Shown: positions 46,571-58,264 of the stretch, piece after piece
Layout: each line of letters opens with the position of its first letter
How positions within the stretch are numbered: the stretch's first letter is position 1
NCBI GenBank assembly: GCA_029959085.1
Contig: JARWIR010000093.1
Span: 1,674,001-1,738,000 of the forward strand
Length of the DNA: 64,000 bases
Direction of reading: 5' to 3'
From: Nemophila menziesii
Lineage: Eukaryota; Streptophyta; Magnoliopsida; Boraginales; Hydrophyllaceae
Made by a program: the position numbers and the translations under genes
The notes under the pieces: model-generated
What the model was told of the DNA's origin: nothing
What the model saw: only the letters and a program-made list of their open reading frames with translations
Databases searched by the model: none

Positions 46571-48599
46571 ATGGAGGGGACTTGTCGTGTATGTGGACAT
46601 AGTGATGTCTACGATGATGGTGATGACGGATTCTACTATTGTAGTCGCTGCAACACACAAGTTGAAGATTTCGTTAAGACAGGAATTAACGAAGAAGATC
46701 TTTACTCTAATAATGGTGGTGTTGGTCTTTATTCTGGAAGTCACTTTTATCGTCCACGTTCTACTATTATTCTTACACCTTCTGTCACTGATGATAATGG
46801 ATCATCATCATCACTTCCATTATATATATCAGAGATCAGAATGAGGTATGTTATGGGGATTCAAATTATAATACAGATGCAATGTAAGGCTTTGATTGAA
46901 AATTTTAATGTGAGTTCCAAAATGCTTGGTTATCTTGAACCTATTTGGTTTCGCTTTCTAAATTTTACAAAGGTTATGTCTGAGGAGTGGGTTGATCAGG
47001 TCATTCTTGAATCCGAGACTGGAAAAGGTGAGTTTATATTAATTATTACTTGTTTACTAGAGAGATGGAAAAATTAACAATTCAACTTAACATGTTTGTT
47101 TATACGTATGTAACTAGTAGGGAAAGTGGAAAAACCAGGTACAAGACGTTATGATGGAGAAGATTATAACATATTTGGTGAACGAGTAGTAATGTTATTG
47201 TATAAATCTTTGCAAATCAACATACCCCTATATTATACTCTATCATTCTCTATTCTTTTTTGTCACATGGCAAAGGAATCTATTCTTCCCACAGATATTA
47301 TAAAAGGGGTTCTTCAAGGAACTATCCCTTATTTATCCTGTGTTGATGAAATTGATAAACAACTCGGACCTCCTTCTAGTAATTCTTCATGTCCTATTAG
47401 CTCCACTCAAATGTTCACACCAATTAACGTTATAACTCCCCAGAAATTGGAATCCATTGCTGCTCGTATAGCACAAAATATAAAGTTGACTAATATGCCA
47501 CCTGTCAACTTCAGGAATCTAGCTTCACGCTTTGTACGTGAATTATCTCTTCCTGTTTCAGAAATTCTTCCTCAAGCATTCGCTACTTATAAATGGTTAA
47601 AGCCTCCAGGGGTGTATTTATTGGTAAATGAGAGTGGTGTACCATCTCGTGTTCATTTGATGTCCATACTAATTGTGACCATAAGAATGCTTTATGACTT
47701 GAATGGTTTAGGAATATGGGAATCCTCTTTATCTTCATCTTCTAATGCTAATGAAATCTCGAATAAGGCTCTAGAAATTCTACAGATTCTTGAAGATAAT
47801 TACAAAGAGCTCAGTGAACGCCAAAATGCATTTGGTGATTTTCAATAATTAATCATCTTTATTTGTTGTTTTTAGACTAGTAATTTTCTAATATACTCGT
47901 TTGTTAATTTTTACGGTTTTCCATACACCAGGTGGTCATTTTAAAGACCTGCAACCCTACCTTCAGTATTGTAAAGATGTCATTTTTTCTGGATCTGAAC
48001 CATCTTCTGAGGATTACGTGGAAGCCGATATTATAAAGGATTTATGGGAATATTACAAAAATTCAAAGGTACTTTCACCAAAAATCTACAAAATAGAATA
48101 AAATAATTTGTATACCCTATTAATTAATTACATGTCTATGTTAATGTTATGCATTTTACAACTTAATTAGGATTTGGAGCTACCATCAGAAGATGGAAAG
48201 AGCATACCAATGCAGAAGGAGAAGGTGAAAGATAAGAAAAGTGAGGTGAATAGAGAACGGAAACTGAAACACGATATGGAAGAGAATAAATTTGTTTATA
48301 TTCCACCAAGAAAGAAAAAGACTACCAAGAAATATGTTAGCTATCCTAGGATGAAAATAGATGGTGCGTTGGTATATGCTGTACACGCTGATTATTACAT
48401 TTTACTTCGATCTTGTGCAATTATTGTTGATGTTGATGCTAGAACAATGCATTTGGTGGTGTTGAATCTTGAAAGAAGATTGGAGCAAATAGAAGAAAGA
48501 ATGAATTGTTGCTTATGTGAAAAACTTCCTAGTGAATTCTGTTCCCTCTGCCTTGATGAGCATAAGCGACAAGCCCAAAATGGTTCACCGAATCTTTAG
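46571..48599 (+). CDS. RNA polymerase I initiation factor TAF1B/RRN7-like (MEE12-like)
   Basis: Four exons by eye, 46571-47027, 47121-47834, 47932-48068 and 48171-48599, join in frame to 578 residues. The N-terminal zinc ribbon uses Cys5, Cys8, Cys24 and Cys27 (CRVCGHSD...FYYCSRCNTQ). The middle shows the cyclin-fold-like core of the TFIIB-related family (ESILPTDIIKGVLQGTIPYL, FRNLASRFVRELSLPVSEI, FATYKWLKPPGVYLLVNESG, IRMLYDLNG). Exon 3 reads KDLQPYLQYCKDVIFSG. The last exon carries a Lys-rich stretch, then GALVYAVHADYYILLRSCA. The family delivers Pol I to rRNA gene promoters in the nucleolus. ATG 46571 was preferred to an upstream TTG because the zinc ribbon begins at once. Arabidopsis MEE12 is somewhat longer. 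No lesions are seen. Confidence 0.88.
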
Positions 48600-48744
48600 A
48601 TGTGATTTTACCTAGATCTTGTTACTCTACTCAATGTTTGAGTTTTCTAATTTTTGAATTAGTTAATTCACTTGAATTTTTATATATCTAAGCTCTTTAT
48701 ATATTTATAACAGAAACTAGTACTGGTGTGTATGGATTGATTTG

Positions 48745-48792
48745 AGGATTTTTTAATAGCTTTATTTAACCATTTCAAGTATATATATGCAT

Positions 48793-48852
<60 letters not shown>

Positions 48853-48945
48853 AGAGATTGACATGTCCATACATACGTTACCCTTCAACAAAGAAGGAAA
48901 CAACGTACTACGGCGGCTAATGATTATAAAAGAACTATCGTGTAA
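48745..48945 (+). repeat. Duplicated exon-6 block, copy 2
   Basis: Diverged copy of 26610-26760: TTAACCATTTCA, then TTCAACAAAGAAGGAAACAA followed by TACT and AATGATT. A (TA)n tract (48797-48849) is inserted in its middle. It lacks the GTAAG donor of copy 1 and would read to a stop at once. Its place, just before the TONSOKU LRR remnant, suggests it is the original neighbour of that half. Confidence 0.65.
48797..48849. repeat. (TA)n microsatellite
   Basis: About 26 TA units that give a spurious Tyr-Ile frame on the minus strand. Confidence 0.9.
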
Positions 48946-49097
48946 TTAATTTTAGGTCCCTTATGAAAATTCCCACTAAGCTTTGTATTTATTTAAAATT
49001 GTGTTATAACATTGTGGTTTGATGTTTGTTCGTTTTTAACTTACAAAGTTACCAACACTTAAGAATTTTATAAATATATACTTTTAACTTTTTTTAG

Positions 49098-50382
49098 CAT
49101 TGTGAATACTAATTACGGGAAGATTTTCTGAACTATCTAACTCCGGTTATGGTGGCTTGGTTTTGGATCTGCACTGCAATTTACTTAGTCCATATGCTTT
49201 GTCCAAGGTCCATATCTTTATATAACTTGTGTAACTCTCACATTCAAATTTCCAGGATTTTTCCTTGTGTAACCTTAATTCTCTAATCACTTGAACTTCT
49301 TTTTCGTATAAATATAACAAAAACTAGCTATATAATGATATTCATTTAGCTGATAATTGATGAATATCTAGAAAATAGTTGTGACATAGCTCATGGACTT
49401 TGATTCATGAATCAATGCCCATGATGTTCATTTCATGATTTTGTTTGTAACAAATTAAAATAATTAAATTTGCAGATCTTGAAAAGCTCCATGATATGTG
49501 CTCGACTAGAAAAACTCATATTTTTGGAAACCCTTTGTCTGATTCTTGTGCACCAAACCTTTTAACTATCTTGCGCAATTGCAAAGGTACCATAACAATC
49601 ATAGTTTATTGCAGAAGCTTAACCAATCTTCTTATTTTGTCTAATCAAAGTGTTTCTTTTTGCAGCTTTAATGGTCTTAACATCTACAACAATTCAAATG
49701 CTTGCTGATTCATTGGATTCCGAATCTCAACTTACGGAAATTTGGATTGGTACTCTTTTTTCTTTTGGGTTAAAATATATATATCTATATAATAAGTGAG
49801 AATGAGTGGCCTGACATTTGCTTAGAGCCATAATAATCCAGGACATGGCCTTATCTGTTGTGCACATATATCTTACACTTTATCTTTAACAGGTCACAAT
49901 AATCTCATCTCCCCGAATGCAATAATTTATCTTCTGGAGAAGTTCACTCTTTTGGAAAGGTTTGTACTGCATATAAAGATCATTATGTTCATAAACAGGA
50001 AAGTAGAATGAAACAAGAGATATTTTTGGGTTTTTTAAAGCTTCTTCTGCATCCATGGAGGTCAAGGCCTCTTCAGACCAAGTATGTGGAGATTACAGTT
50101 AGCTTGGAGTTGTGGACATAGAAAATGATCAACTCCAACAGATTGAAGTTGATTTATCATCAACCTATAAGAAACGCAATGTGGATTAAGGCAGTGGATT
50201 GTGAATTTGATGAGCTTTCAGTGGCTATATATAAGGCAAAACAATTAAAATTTTTGGATCTTAGTAATAATGGGATAGCACAAGAAGTTATAGACATGTT
50301 GTATAAGGGATGGTCAAGGAGTAAAAATGGTTCTTATAGACACATCAAGGGAAACATAGTCCAATTTTCAGCGGGTAAATGA
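49098..50382 (+). pseudogene. TONSOKU LRR half, eroded
   Basis: Pieces match the C-terminal leucine-rich repeats of plant TONSOKU in order: about 49125-49207 (SGYGGLVLDLHCNLLSPYAL), 49475-49586 (ILKSSMICARLEKLIF, then one frame over GNPLSDSCAPNLLTILRNCK), 49665-49749 (IQMLADSLDSESQLTEIWI), 49893-49960 (HNNLISPNAIIYLLEK), and after a gap 50180-50382 (FDELSVAIYKAKQLKFLDLS, NGSYRHIKGNIVQFSAGK). Lesions include a one-base shift in a T run near 49520, stops around 50110-50210 and loss of several repeats. Introns are kept, so it derives from genomic DNA. The 5' half of such a gene lies 22 kb upstream at 24.1-27.0 kb in the same orientation. Confidence 0.85.
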
Positions 50383-50689
50383 GGTTTTAGGGCCTATGTA
50401 CACTAGTGTTTTATAAAAAAAGGGCCCAATTAGAATCCAACTAGCCTAATTAGAATCCAACTAAAACAATACCCATAAAACCCACCCCTCCCCCTTTCTC
50501 TCTCTCGACAGAATTGCAGAAAACCCTACCCCCTCCCTCTTTCTCTCTCCACCCACCATCCTCCAGCTGCGTTTTCCGGCACCATTTCCCCTCGCTGCTC
50601 GATGTTGTCTGTGTGTTAGTGAAGCTTCGTTTTCCGGCATCCATGGCAAGCGCCACCAGCAGCCAAACAAAGCTTGACCATGGCAGTGA

Positions 50690-50945
50690 ATCAGCTCGCG
50701 GTGGTGGCTTGTTCGAGATCCAGCAGTGAAGCAGCTCGCGGTGGCTTGTTCGAGATTCAACAGTGAAGCAGATCGCGGTGGTGGCGTTCGAGGCCATGGC
50801 AGCAGCGACTATTCTTGTTCTTCTTGTTCGAGATCCAGCAGTGGTGGTGTTCATGGCCATGGAAACAACTTCTTGTTCGATATCCAGCAGTGAAGCCAAG
50901 CTCCTCTTCTTCTTCTTCTTGTTCAAGATCCAGCAGTGAAGCTTC
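50690..50945. repeat. Degenerate minisatellite, about 45-bp unit
   Basis: Repeated GTTCGAGATCCAGCAGTGAA and GCTCGCGGTGG words occur five to six times with variable spacing. They lie inside the inverted-repeat element. Confidence 0.75.
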
Positions 50946-51099
50946 GTTTCTGCAACAATGGAGCACGAGAGTTTTTATCCTTCTTCGCGGAGGTGCAGAT
51001 CTGCTTCGTCGACCTGCGCCACCAACCTTCCCGATCTGCAAAAACCAAAAAACCAGCGCCTCCCCCGTCATCGATCTCAGATCTAGATCTGTATATTCA

Positions 51100-51430
51100 G
51101 GGGGTAAATACCCCCTATTTTGCATTTTTAGGGGGTATATACCCACTGTTTTTGTGCGGTTTTAGTGGGTAATCGTGCTGTTTTAGGGGGTGATCTAGTT
51201 ATTTTAGGGGGTAAGCATGATGTTTTAGTGGGTAATAGACTCACTGTTTTTGTGGGTACGGTTCTACACCACCACGTTGGACTGACCTGAACAAGGAAAA
51301 AAGAACATTGAACTCTGAACAATATGGACTTAAAATGTAACTAAAAAAGACGATGGGCGTGTACCCCCCAAAAAATTAAAATAGGGGGTATATACCCCCC
51401 AAAAAATTAAAAATAGCGGGTATGTATCCC
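51100..51430. repeat. TTTTAGGGGGTA(T/A) minisatellite
   Basis: GGGGGTA.ATACCCC and TTTTAG(G/T)GGGTAA occur at least ten times, with the last ones inverted (ACCCCCCAAAAAATTAAAA). It resembles but is not plant telomere repeat (TTTAGGG). Confidence 0.75.
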
Positions 51431-51515
51431 CTAAAAACGTGACCATAACAAAAAAAAATCTAGTTAGGCCCTTAAAAAACATAAGATCTAACTAGGCCAT
51501 TAAAATTCTCATTTT

Positions 51516-52107
51516 TGAATTTGAATCCTTAAAAGGTATATTCCTCATTCACACAGTTACAAGTGTTGCCATGGAAGACCATGTTGCAGAAATTATTGAG
51601 TTCGAATTGTTACTGAAGAATGCAATTGATGGCCTTTTTGAATTTCAAGTTAATGGGTAATTATGTCATCTACTGCAATTTTCTAGTTGACCTCTTTGAT
51701 TATCAAACTGTTTTGCACCATTGGATGATTGTTTTAAGATGATTGTTTTAAAATAATTGCTTATGCCTGGTTTCTATTACAACCTTGGATTTGTATATGT
51801 TTATTATATAATGCTAAGAAAAGATTTCAATTACCAAAAAACAAGAAAGCAAAAATAAAATAAAATAAAATAATTAGATATTAAAAAGAAGGTGTACTTT
51901 TTTTATTACTATGATCGTCTTCATCCACAATTGGACGAATGGGAGTCTATAATTGGCATCGTCCCCGTTATTCCTAAAGATGGCAATGATACACCTAAAA
52001 TACGCTTAGCGTCTGAAACTTCTACTAATACCTAATAGGGGTCGATTCAATTAATATAAGAGGACAATTTCATTTTTAGGCTTATAATGGTATCTCCTAA
52101 TAATACG
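51516..52107. other. Spacer
   Basis: A short ATG frame (51571-51660, MEDHVAEIIEFELLLKNAID) ends at a stop and is not recognised. No other feature is seen. Confidence 0.35.
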
Positions 52108-53373
52108 GGGTGTATTCAATTGAGAGTCTATATGATTTTTTTAAATTTTAAAAGTTGAAAAGTATTCAATTAAGAGTATTAAAAGTCTTTTAAATTCTTA
52201 GTGTATTCAATTACGACTCTAAAAAGTCTTTTAAAATACTGATGTATTCAATCTGGATTTTAAACAATCCTTTAAAATCTTATGGTATTCAAAAGTCTAT
52301 GGGTTTTTTTAGATTTCATTACCTATTGGATTCTATAGGATTTAAAAAAAAATTGAAATCTATCATTTTACCTAGAGATTTTGGTGGATTTCTTCTTTAG
52401 ACTATTTTCTAACAAATTGAAAAATATAATTGAAAAAAACTCATACTATATTTTTCATGTACGACTTCAATTAAGAAAACTTCATGAAAAAATTAACCGT
52501 AAACTTACTGTATAAATTAAAAATTCCATTCATGATATTAATATTTTTCATGTTAAACCTCAATTAAAAAATTTACATGAAAAATTGATACGCAAGACGA
52601 TTGATTCAGTTAAAAAACTCATGAGATATTGTTCAATTAAAAAAAAATCATGGAGAGCTACAATATATGATATGAATCAAGCTAAGTACATAATGAATCT
52701 AAAATGATGTCTTGTGATTAATATTTTCTTTTTTTTTTGTCATTGAGAACTACAGTTTCAAAAGAAACATGTGGTTACACTGTGTAACATATAATGTATG
52801 ACATATTCTACTACTTTGACAATTCGAAGTAGTACTTAGATGGTTTCATTCAATGAAATTAACATTAAAGAACATTTTTAAAGTATCTAACACATTGCTA
52901 AAGATCCTGGTCTAACCTAAGACCATACAGATGTTTAAATAACTTATTTGATCCTTTATTTTATATACTTTGATACTTTAAATTATTGATTAAATATATA
53001 GATTATGCAGTAATTTATTTTAATTGACTTTCATTTCCATCAACCACATTTTATTGTAATTAAACTCCTTAAGATAATAAACCTGAAAATAGTATAATTC
53101 AATTATTCATGATATGTATGTTAAAATATGGGTTCGATAATCAATTCGTTTAAGAGTAGAGCATTTTTAATTCTTGTAAAAAAATAAAAATAAATTGTAT
53201 GTCAAAGTCTGTCAAAATATATAAAGAATTTACAAAAATCCATTCAACTCTATATAAGATTTAAAAAGAATCTGGCAGAATCTGTTTGGATTTAAAACAA
53301 TCCGTGAAATCTGCAAAGTCTATAGACTTTTTAAATTCCAAAAAAATCCATCAGATTCTCAATTGAATACACC
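52108..53373. mobile_element. Terminal-inverted-repeat element, 1.27 kb (GGGTGTATTCAATTGAGA)
   Basis: The left terminus GGGTGTATTCAATTGAGA (from 52108) is exactly inverted at the right end (TCTCAATTGAATACACCC to 53373). The left subterminal region has three to four degenerate units of about 48 bp (TGTATTCAATTA.GA.T..AAAAGTCTTTTAAA). The inside is AT-rich without transposase. The target duplication is not clear, so the superfamily is not assigned. Confidence 0.85.
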
Positions 53374-54125
53374 CTCTAACAAATCCACCGCTGGCCATCT
53401 GGGAGTGTCTAACTAACTAGCAAAATATGTATTATGTCCTGTTCCAACGTTATATAAAATCAACATAAATTGATTGATTTTCAAATGAAGGCAACGATGA
53501 GACTAAAAATGAATTGATTTAGAAGATAACGATGAGACTAAAAATGAATTGATTCAGAAGATAACGAAGTTCCATTAAGATTTGATAATTGTCAAGTTAT
53601 ATTTTCCTTGAGGATGGCCTAAAAAAATTGTTCATCTTTTCTTTTCAATTATAGAATGAGAAAGCTATACTCTAGATAATTTAAAATTATGTAATTTGAC
53701 AAAAATACTGATATGTGTGCTGAAAACTTTTCATATTATTATTGTTCATATTCCTTCACCAAGTTTGTATGTACGCTCCTAATGGATTACTTGTTGTATA
53801 ACATTAAAAATCTATCTTTGGAGGAGGGCATACTTAATGTAAGTTTAAGTTAAACTGCTCTCAAAGGAAGAACAAATCACCACCAGTAGCGCAAGGTTTA
53901 TATCAGAGGGGTAATATCCGAAATGGTTCAAGTGTTAGCGGCTGAGGCGGTAGGAACATGAACATTTTCATTAACAAGAATAATGGACGGAGGACGATTT
54001 CGAATTCCCCTAATCGTTGATGATAATTACGAGTTGGGATACACGATTTGTTATGACCCTCAAAAGAGATGAGGCTTATAATCTCATCTGTAGCAACAAC
54101 ATAGATGTCCTTGGCATCTTGAAAA
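53374..54125. other. Spacer between the inverted-repeat element and the third LINE
   Basis: It contains a tandem duplication of about 39 bp (GATAACGATGAGACTAAAAA, near 53490 and 53525). The right part (53870-54125) may be the 5' region of the LINE. No other coding frame is recognised. Confidence 0.45.
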
Positions 54126-55645
54126 CAAAGTAGTTGAAGAGCTATAATGAATTTTGTAAATAAAAAGTTAAAGGGGTGGAAAATTTATGACAATTTTGAT
54201 GATGCTTTGTTGGGTCGAATATGTATTTTGTGGAATCCGGCAAAGGTTGAAGTGGAAAAAGTTCATAGCCACGCACAAGTTATACATTCAAGGATAACAT
54301 CTAAGGTGACTTCTAATCGACTCCGGTGCAGTTTTGTTTACACGAATAATAACCGTAGAAAACTTCGGGAAAACTTGGAGGATTATCCAGCAAGTTTTGA
54401 CGTATCATGGATAGTATTGGGGGATTTTAACAACATGAAGTCGTTTGATGAGTAAGTAAATGGTTCACCGGTTACGCCGTATGAAATTAAGGACTTTGTA
54501 GACTGTTGTGATACGTTGGGGCTGAATGACATCCAATCGCGTGGTAAATTTTTTACATGGAGCAAGAAACTGGTGCTTACAAGGATCGATCGAGCCATGG
54601 GTAATCAACAATGGGAAAGTTCCGGCTTATACGTTCATGCTTATTTCCTACTAGTTAGGTGTACTTCAGACCATTTTCCATGTGTTGTGTCGGTATTTAC
54701 GTAAACTTTTAAGCGTAAAACTCCATTTTGGTACTTTAATATGTGGTCGGAACACGAAGCTTTCACTGATACAGTAATTTTGGCATGGAATATGCCATTT
54801 TTTGGGACTAATCAATACGTTCTTTGTAAGAAATTGCACGCTCTAAAAGCGGGATTAGAAGAACTTAACAAAAAAACATTACTTGCACATCTCAGAGAGA
54901 GCTAAAGGTGCGAAAAAGGCCCTGGAGGATGCGGAATTGAAATTTCAAAACAATCCCTCAGAAGAAACAATTAGCGAAGGAATCCCAGAGCTTCGGCGAC
55001 AAGCAACGAGGCTACTAAATGCGGAGCGAAGCTTTTATCAACAAAAATCAAGGGCCAGCTACCAATTGAAGAGCGACTGATGTACGAAATTTTATCATGC
55101 GCTACTCAAAAGAAACAACAGAAGGAACTCTATTGTTGCTATTTCCTTGCCAAACGGTTCGATAACAACATCTACTGATCAGGTGCAAGATGCTTTCGTG
55201 GGCTATTTTGATAATTTGTTAGTCACCAGGTACAATACAAAACCAATGGAGAATAATGTCTTTGAGTGGGGATCGATATCAACGGAGGAATAAGGAAGAT
55301 CGATTGGAGCGGATGTTACTAATGCCGAAATTAAATCAACTATATTTAGTATCGGAAGCGAGAAGACCCCCGGGCGCGACGGGTACTCATCAGAATTCTT
55401 TAAAAAATCATGGCATACGGTGGGTAACTCAGTGAATTTCAGTTCGAGGTGTCTTTTGAGACAAATCAACCACACGACGATTTCTTTGATTCCAAAGACA
55501 ACCCACGCTTCTACGGTGGGAGAATACCAACCAATAGCTTGATGTAACGTGATTTAAGGTTATAAATATTATTCTAGCGAGTCGTTTTCCTTCGTTCCTT
55601 GACAGAATAATGGACAAAGCACAATCATCGTTCGTTCCAGGACGG
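54126..55645 (+). mobile_element. L1-like LINE, 5' half, interrupted by an LTR element
   Basis: The plus strand encodes an AP-endonuclease-type domain (LLGRICILWNPAKVEVE, DVSWIVLGDFNNMKS, GKFFTWSKKLVLTRIDRAMG, TSDHFPCVVS), then the linker and the start of reverse transcriptase (TKFYHALLKRNNRRNSIVAI, EKTPGRDGYSSEFFKKSW, SSFVPGR). Several stops (after NMKSFDE, after SVFT, after QLKSD) show it is dead. The match ends exactly at the FVPGR motif (55645), where LTR copy C begins. The rest of the RT is therefore displaced beyond the window or lost. It is a third independent LINE and the only one here with the endonuclease part. Confidence 0.88.
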
Positions 55646-57406
55646 TGGTGGGTCCTTGTGTGTTATAAAATAATGAAATAAAAGCAAAGGAATAAAGGAT
55701 CCACAGACCGCAAGTGTACGGGTCGTACCAAGTAATAGATAAGTAAATACGGGATTATCGTCTCCACAGGGATTTAAGAAGTTATTCTAATTTCGTGTTC
55801 AATATCAGAATAGATAGTTTTAATTGCTTTAAATAAATAGATAAATAATAAAGGTGTTTGTTTTTTTTAATTAACTAAATAATAAAATAGACAATAAAAT
55901 AAACAATTAATAATTATGCAAGAAAGATAAGGATATGCAAGTATGAATCTATCCTATTGAATCTATGATTATTAAGAATAAGGGTGAATGGGAAATCTCA
56001 CAATAGTCGGGAATCTACTATCTCCTAGCCCCTGTCAGGGTGGACCTAAGAGCTATCCTACGGTATTACAAACCCCGTCAGGGCGATTATAAGCTACTTT
56101 CATATGAATACTATTTTACCTCATTGTCTACGTGGTTAGTCAAGCCCGTCAGGGTCAAATAACGGATACCACGCGTCTATATTCTATGTCTGTAATTAAA
56201 CCCCCCGTCAAGGTGATCCATACGCCACTATATGGAATAGCCTAATTACTAAAATCTACCCTTGATTCGCGACGTCAATGATAGTGAATAAGCACAAGAA
56301 TATAGTCAATGGAAATTAAGAACCAATTCAATTAAATACTAAAATCCCAGATTCAAATTAAAACAAAAAAACAATAATCAATGATTCATATAATTACAAT
56401 CCTAAAGAGAAATTATGCATAAATAAACTTCTTGAATAATTAGCTTAGAAATACCTCAAAGACAAAATAGATCTAATACTAATTACCAAAGAATAGAGAT
56501 GGAGAAGTGTTGAATTAATGAAATTAAGCTTTAGCTCTTGCTTCTTCCTCCTCTAGATCCTCTTGATTGCTTCTATGATGATTTATGTGTGTGTATTAAG
56601 CTTATGCAGCCAAGAGATGATTTTCTAAGGTTTAGAGCTGGTATTTATAGGTGTTAGGTCGAATTACTTGGAGTGGAAGACAAGTCAAGGACTCTTTAAT
56701 TCGTAGCCCTAAAATCTAGAAAAGGTAAGATTCTGTTGCTGATTTGATTTGGTCATATCTTTTTCAATACTTATTCGTTTGAGAAGTTCCAATATATGAA
56801 ACCACTTGTCTTGGAAAGCTCTTTCTATTGGTGCAGACCACTCGCCCAAATTCCTAGCCAATCATAAGTTATGGACTGATCTTTAAAATGTGGCTGGAAT
56901 TTCAGATTCATAAGGCAGCTTTTCCTTTTCCTAATTGGACTCTACTTCCTTCTATCTCCAGATTTCTTCAAGATCTTCTTTCCTTATCTCCTTAGAATTG
57001 ATTTAGCATCTAATTTATTTCCATATTATCTCTAAAGCTTCACATTAAATAAATAATTAAACCGCATATGCTTCATAAAATAATAAATCATTAAATCAAG
57101 ACATAGAAATAGGAAAGTGCAATTTAAATTCAGGAAACTCGACTAAGCACACTAGAAATATTCTAAGACTTTAATTCTCACTTCTCCTCCTTGGATTGGT
57201 TTCTCATGAAATTCATAAACCTACTAACTTTGCACTAAAAATAAGTAAATTAACGCACAAAAGCTCTATAAATGCAAATAGTCTAATTCCAAGGGGAGAA
57301 AGTGTAATATGACGATTTAAGCATAAAAGTCAATATAAAAAGACCGTTTTCATCCTAAAATGATGTCTCCTAAGTGATTATATTTAGACCAAAAAGGGAG
57401 ACATCA
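55646..57406 (-). mobile_element. LTR copy C (minus orientation), inserted in the LINE
   Basis: It starts TGGTGGGTCC at 55646 and ends AGACATCA at 57406, the inverse of TGATGTCT...CCACCA. At 1.76 kb it is slightly longer than copies A and B. It is followed by a polypurine tract in reverse (AGACCCCCAACTC), so it is the 3' LTR of a minus-strand element. The expected 5-bp target copy would be GACGG (55641-55645), but the partner is not in the window. The TATA box (TATAAATA on the minus strand) is at about 56640-56650. Confidence 0.85.
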
Positions 57407-58264
57407 AGACCCCCAACTCAAACTTGTATCGTCCCGATACAATAAAAACAAAAACATAGGGAAGTCTCTAAAATATCAGCTATATCAGTGAAGCACATGG
57501 GAGAAGAAGATAGCAGAATATATAGAATAAACTCAAGCAACTACTTAGAAAATTTCATGCAATAATATTTACAAACTACATACCTGCACACTTGTCATAT
57601 CTACAATCAACACGGCTCGAATTCTAGATTGGATTAGTTTCGCAATGTAAGAAGGAGAGGATCTTTACTCAGTTTACCATGGAGGCTATAGATTGTTCAT
57701 CGAACTTTTCTAGTATCCAAAGATCCACTTAACTAATCTCTAACGGCTCAATCACTTCTAGATTACATAGCAAAAAATCATAAGGTCTTTAGGGTTGTAA
57801 TGTTGGCTTAGGGACGGTATGATAAGTATATTTGGATAATTTAGAGTGAGCTTTTGGCTCTCTCCTCACTAGCCATCAACGAATCGCCCTAGAGCTTGAG
57901 TTACTCTCGTAAAACGTTCTCACTCAACCCAATTGAATTCCTTGATGCACAAATTAGCATCCCCAATAACCCAATTAAAGCATAAAGATGTTCACATAAA
58001 AATTCCTCTTTGCCGGTCCAAATATATATTCTTTTCATATCAATTTTTTTTTCTTTTGTATAGCTATGATTCTCTTTTTTATGTTGAGATATCACGCTAC
58101 TTTTCATAAATTATGCCTTTTCATAACTTTAGCTTGTAGCTTCTTTTTCATTTACTATTACCCCGGCAAAGGGTTACAAATAAACCTGTGAATCATCATC
58201 AAAATATATAGAACATAGCACACTTAATAAGCTCAAAAAAATCCCAACCCAATAATATTTCCCA
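57407..58264 (-). mobile_element. Internal region of LTR element C, cut by the MULE
   Basis: It aligns with 33518-34350 next to LTR copy A (TTGTATCGTCC, CTTTGCCGGTCC, GGCAAAGGGTTACAA). The alignment stops after ATTTCCCA at 58264, where copy A continues differently (AATGTGAACCC). The break is the left insertion point of the MULE. No coding domain is seen. Confidence 0.8.

Larger units (their letters stand above)
50383..51515. mobile_element. Possible inverted-repeat element with GC-rich, repeat-laden core
   Basis: The left part (GGTTTTAGGGCCTA, later AAAAAAAGGGCCCAATTAGA) and the reverse complement of the right part (AATTTTAATGGCCTAGTTAG, then TTTTTTAAGGGCCTAACTAG) resemble each other as imperfect inverted repeats of about 50 bp. 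The inside has a C-rich leader-like stretch (50480-50600), a repeat of about 45 bp (CAGCAGTGAAGCAGCTCGCG and variants, 50690-50945) and a TTTTAGGGGGTA minisatellite (51100-51430). No target duplication was confirmed. Long overlapping frames here are repeat-driven and not called as genes. Confidence 0.5.

Noticed and set aside
50450..51146. Several overlapping long frames on both strands
   Set aside because: They overlap in multiple frames across a GC-rich minisatellite; this is compositional openness rather than coding.
51100..51430. Interstitial telomere repeat
   Set aside because: The unit is TTTTAGGGGGTA with variable length, not TTTAGGG.
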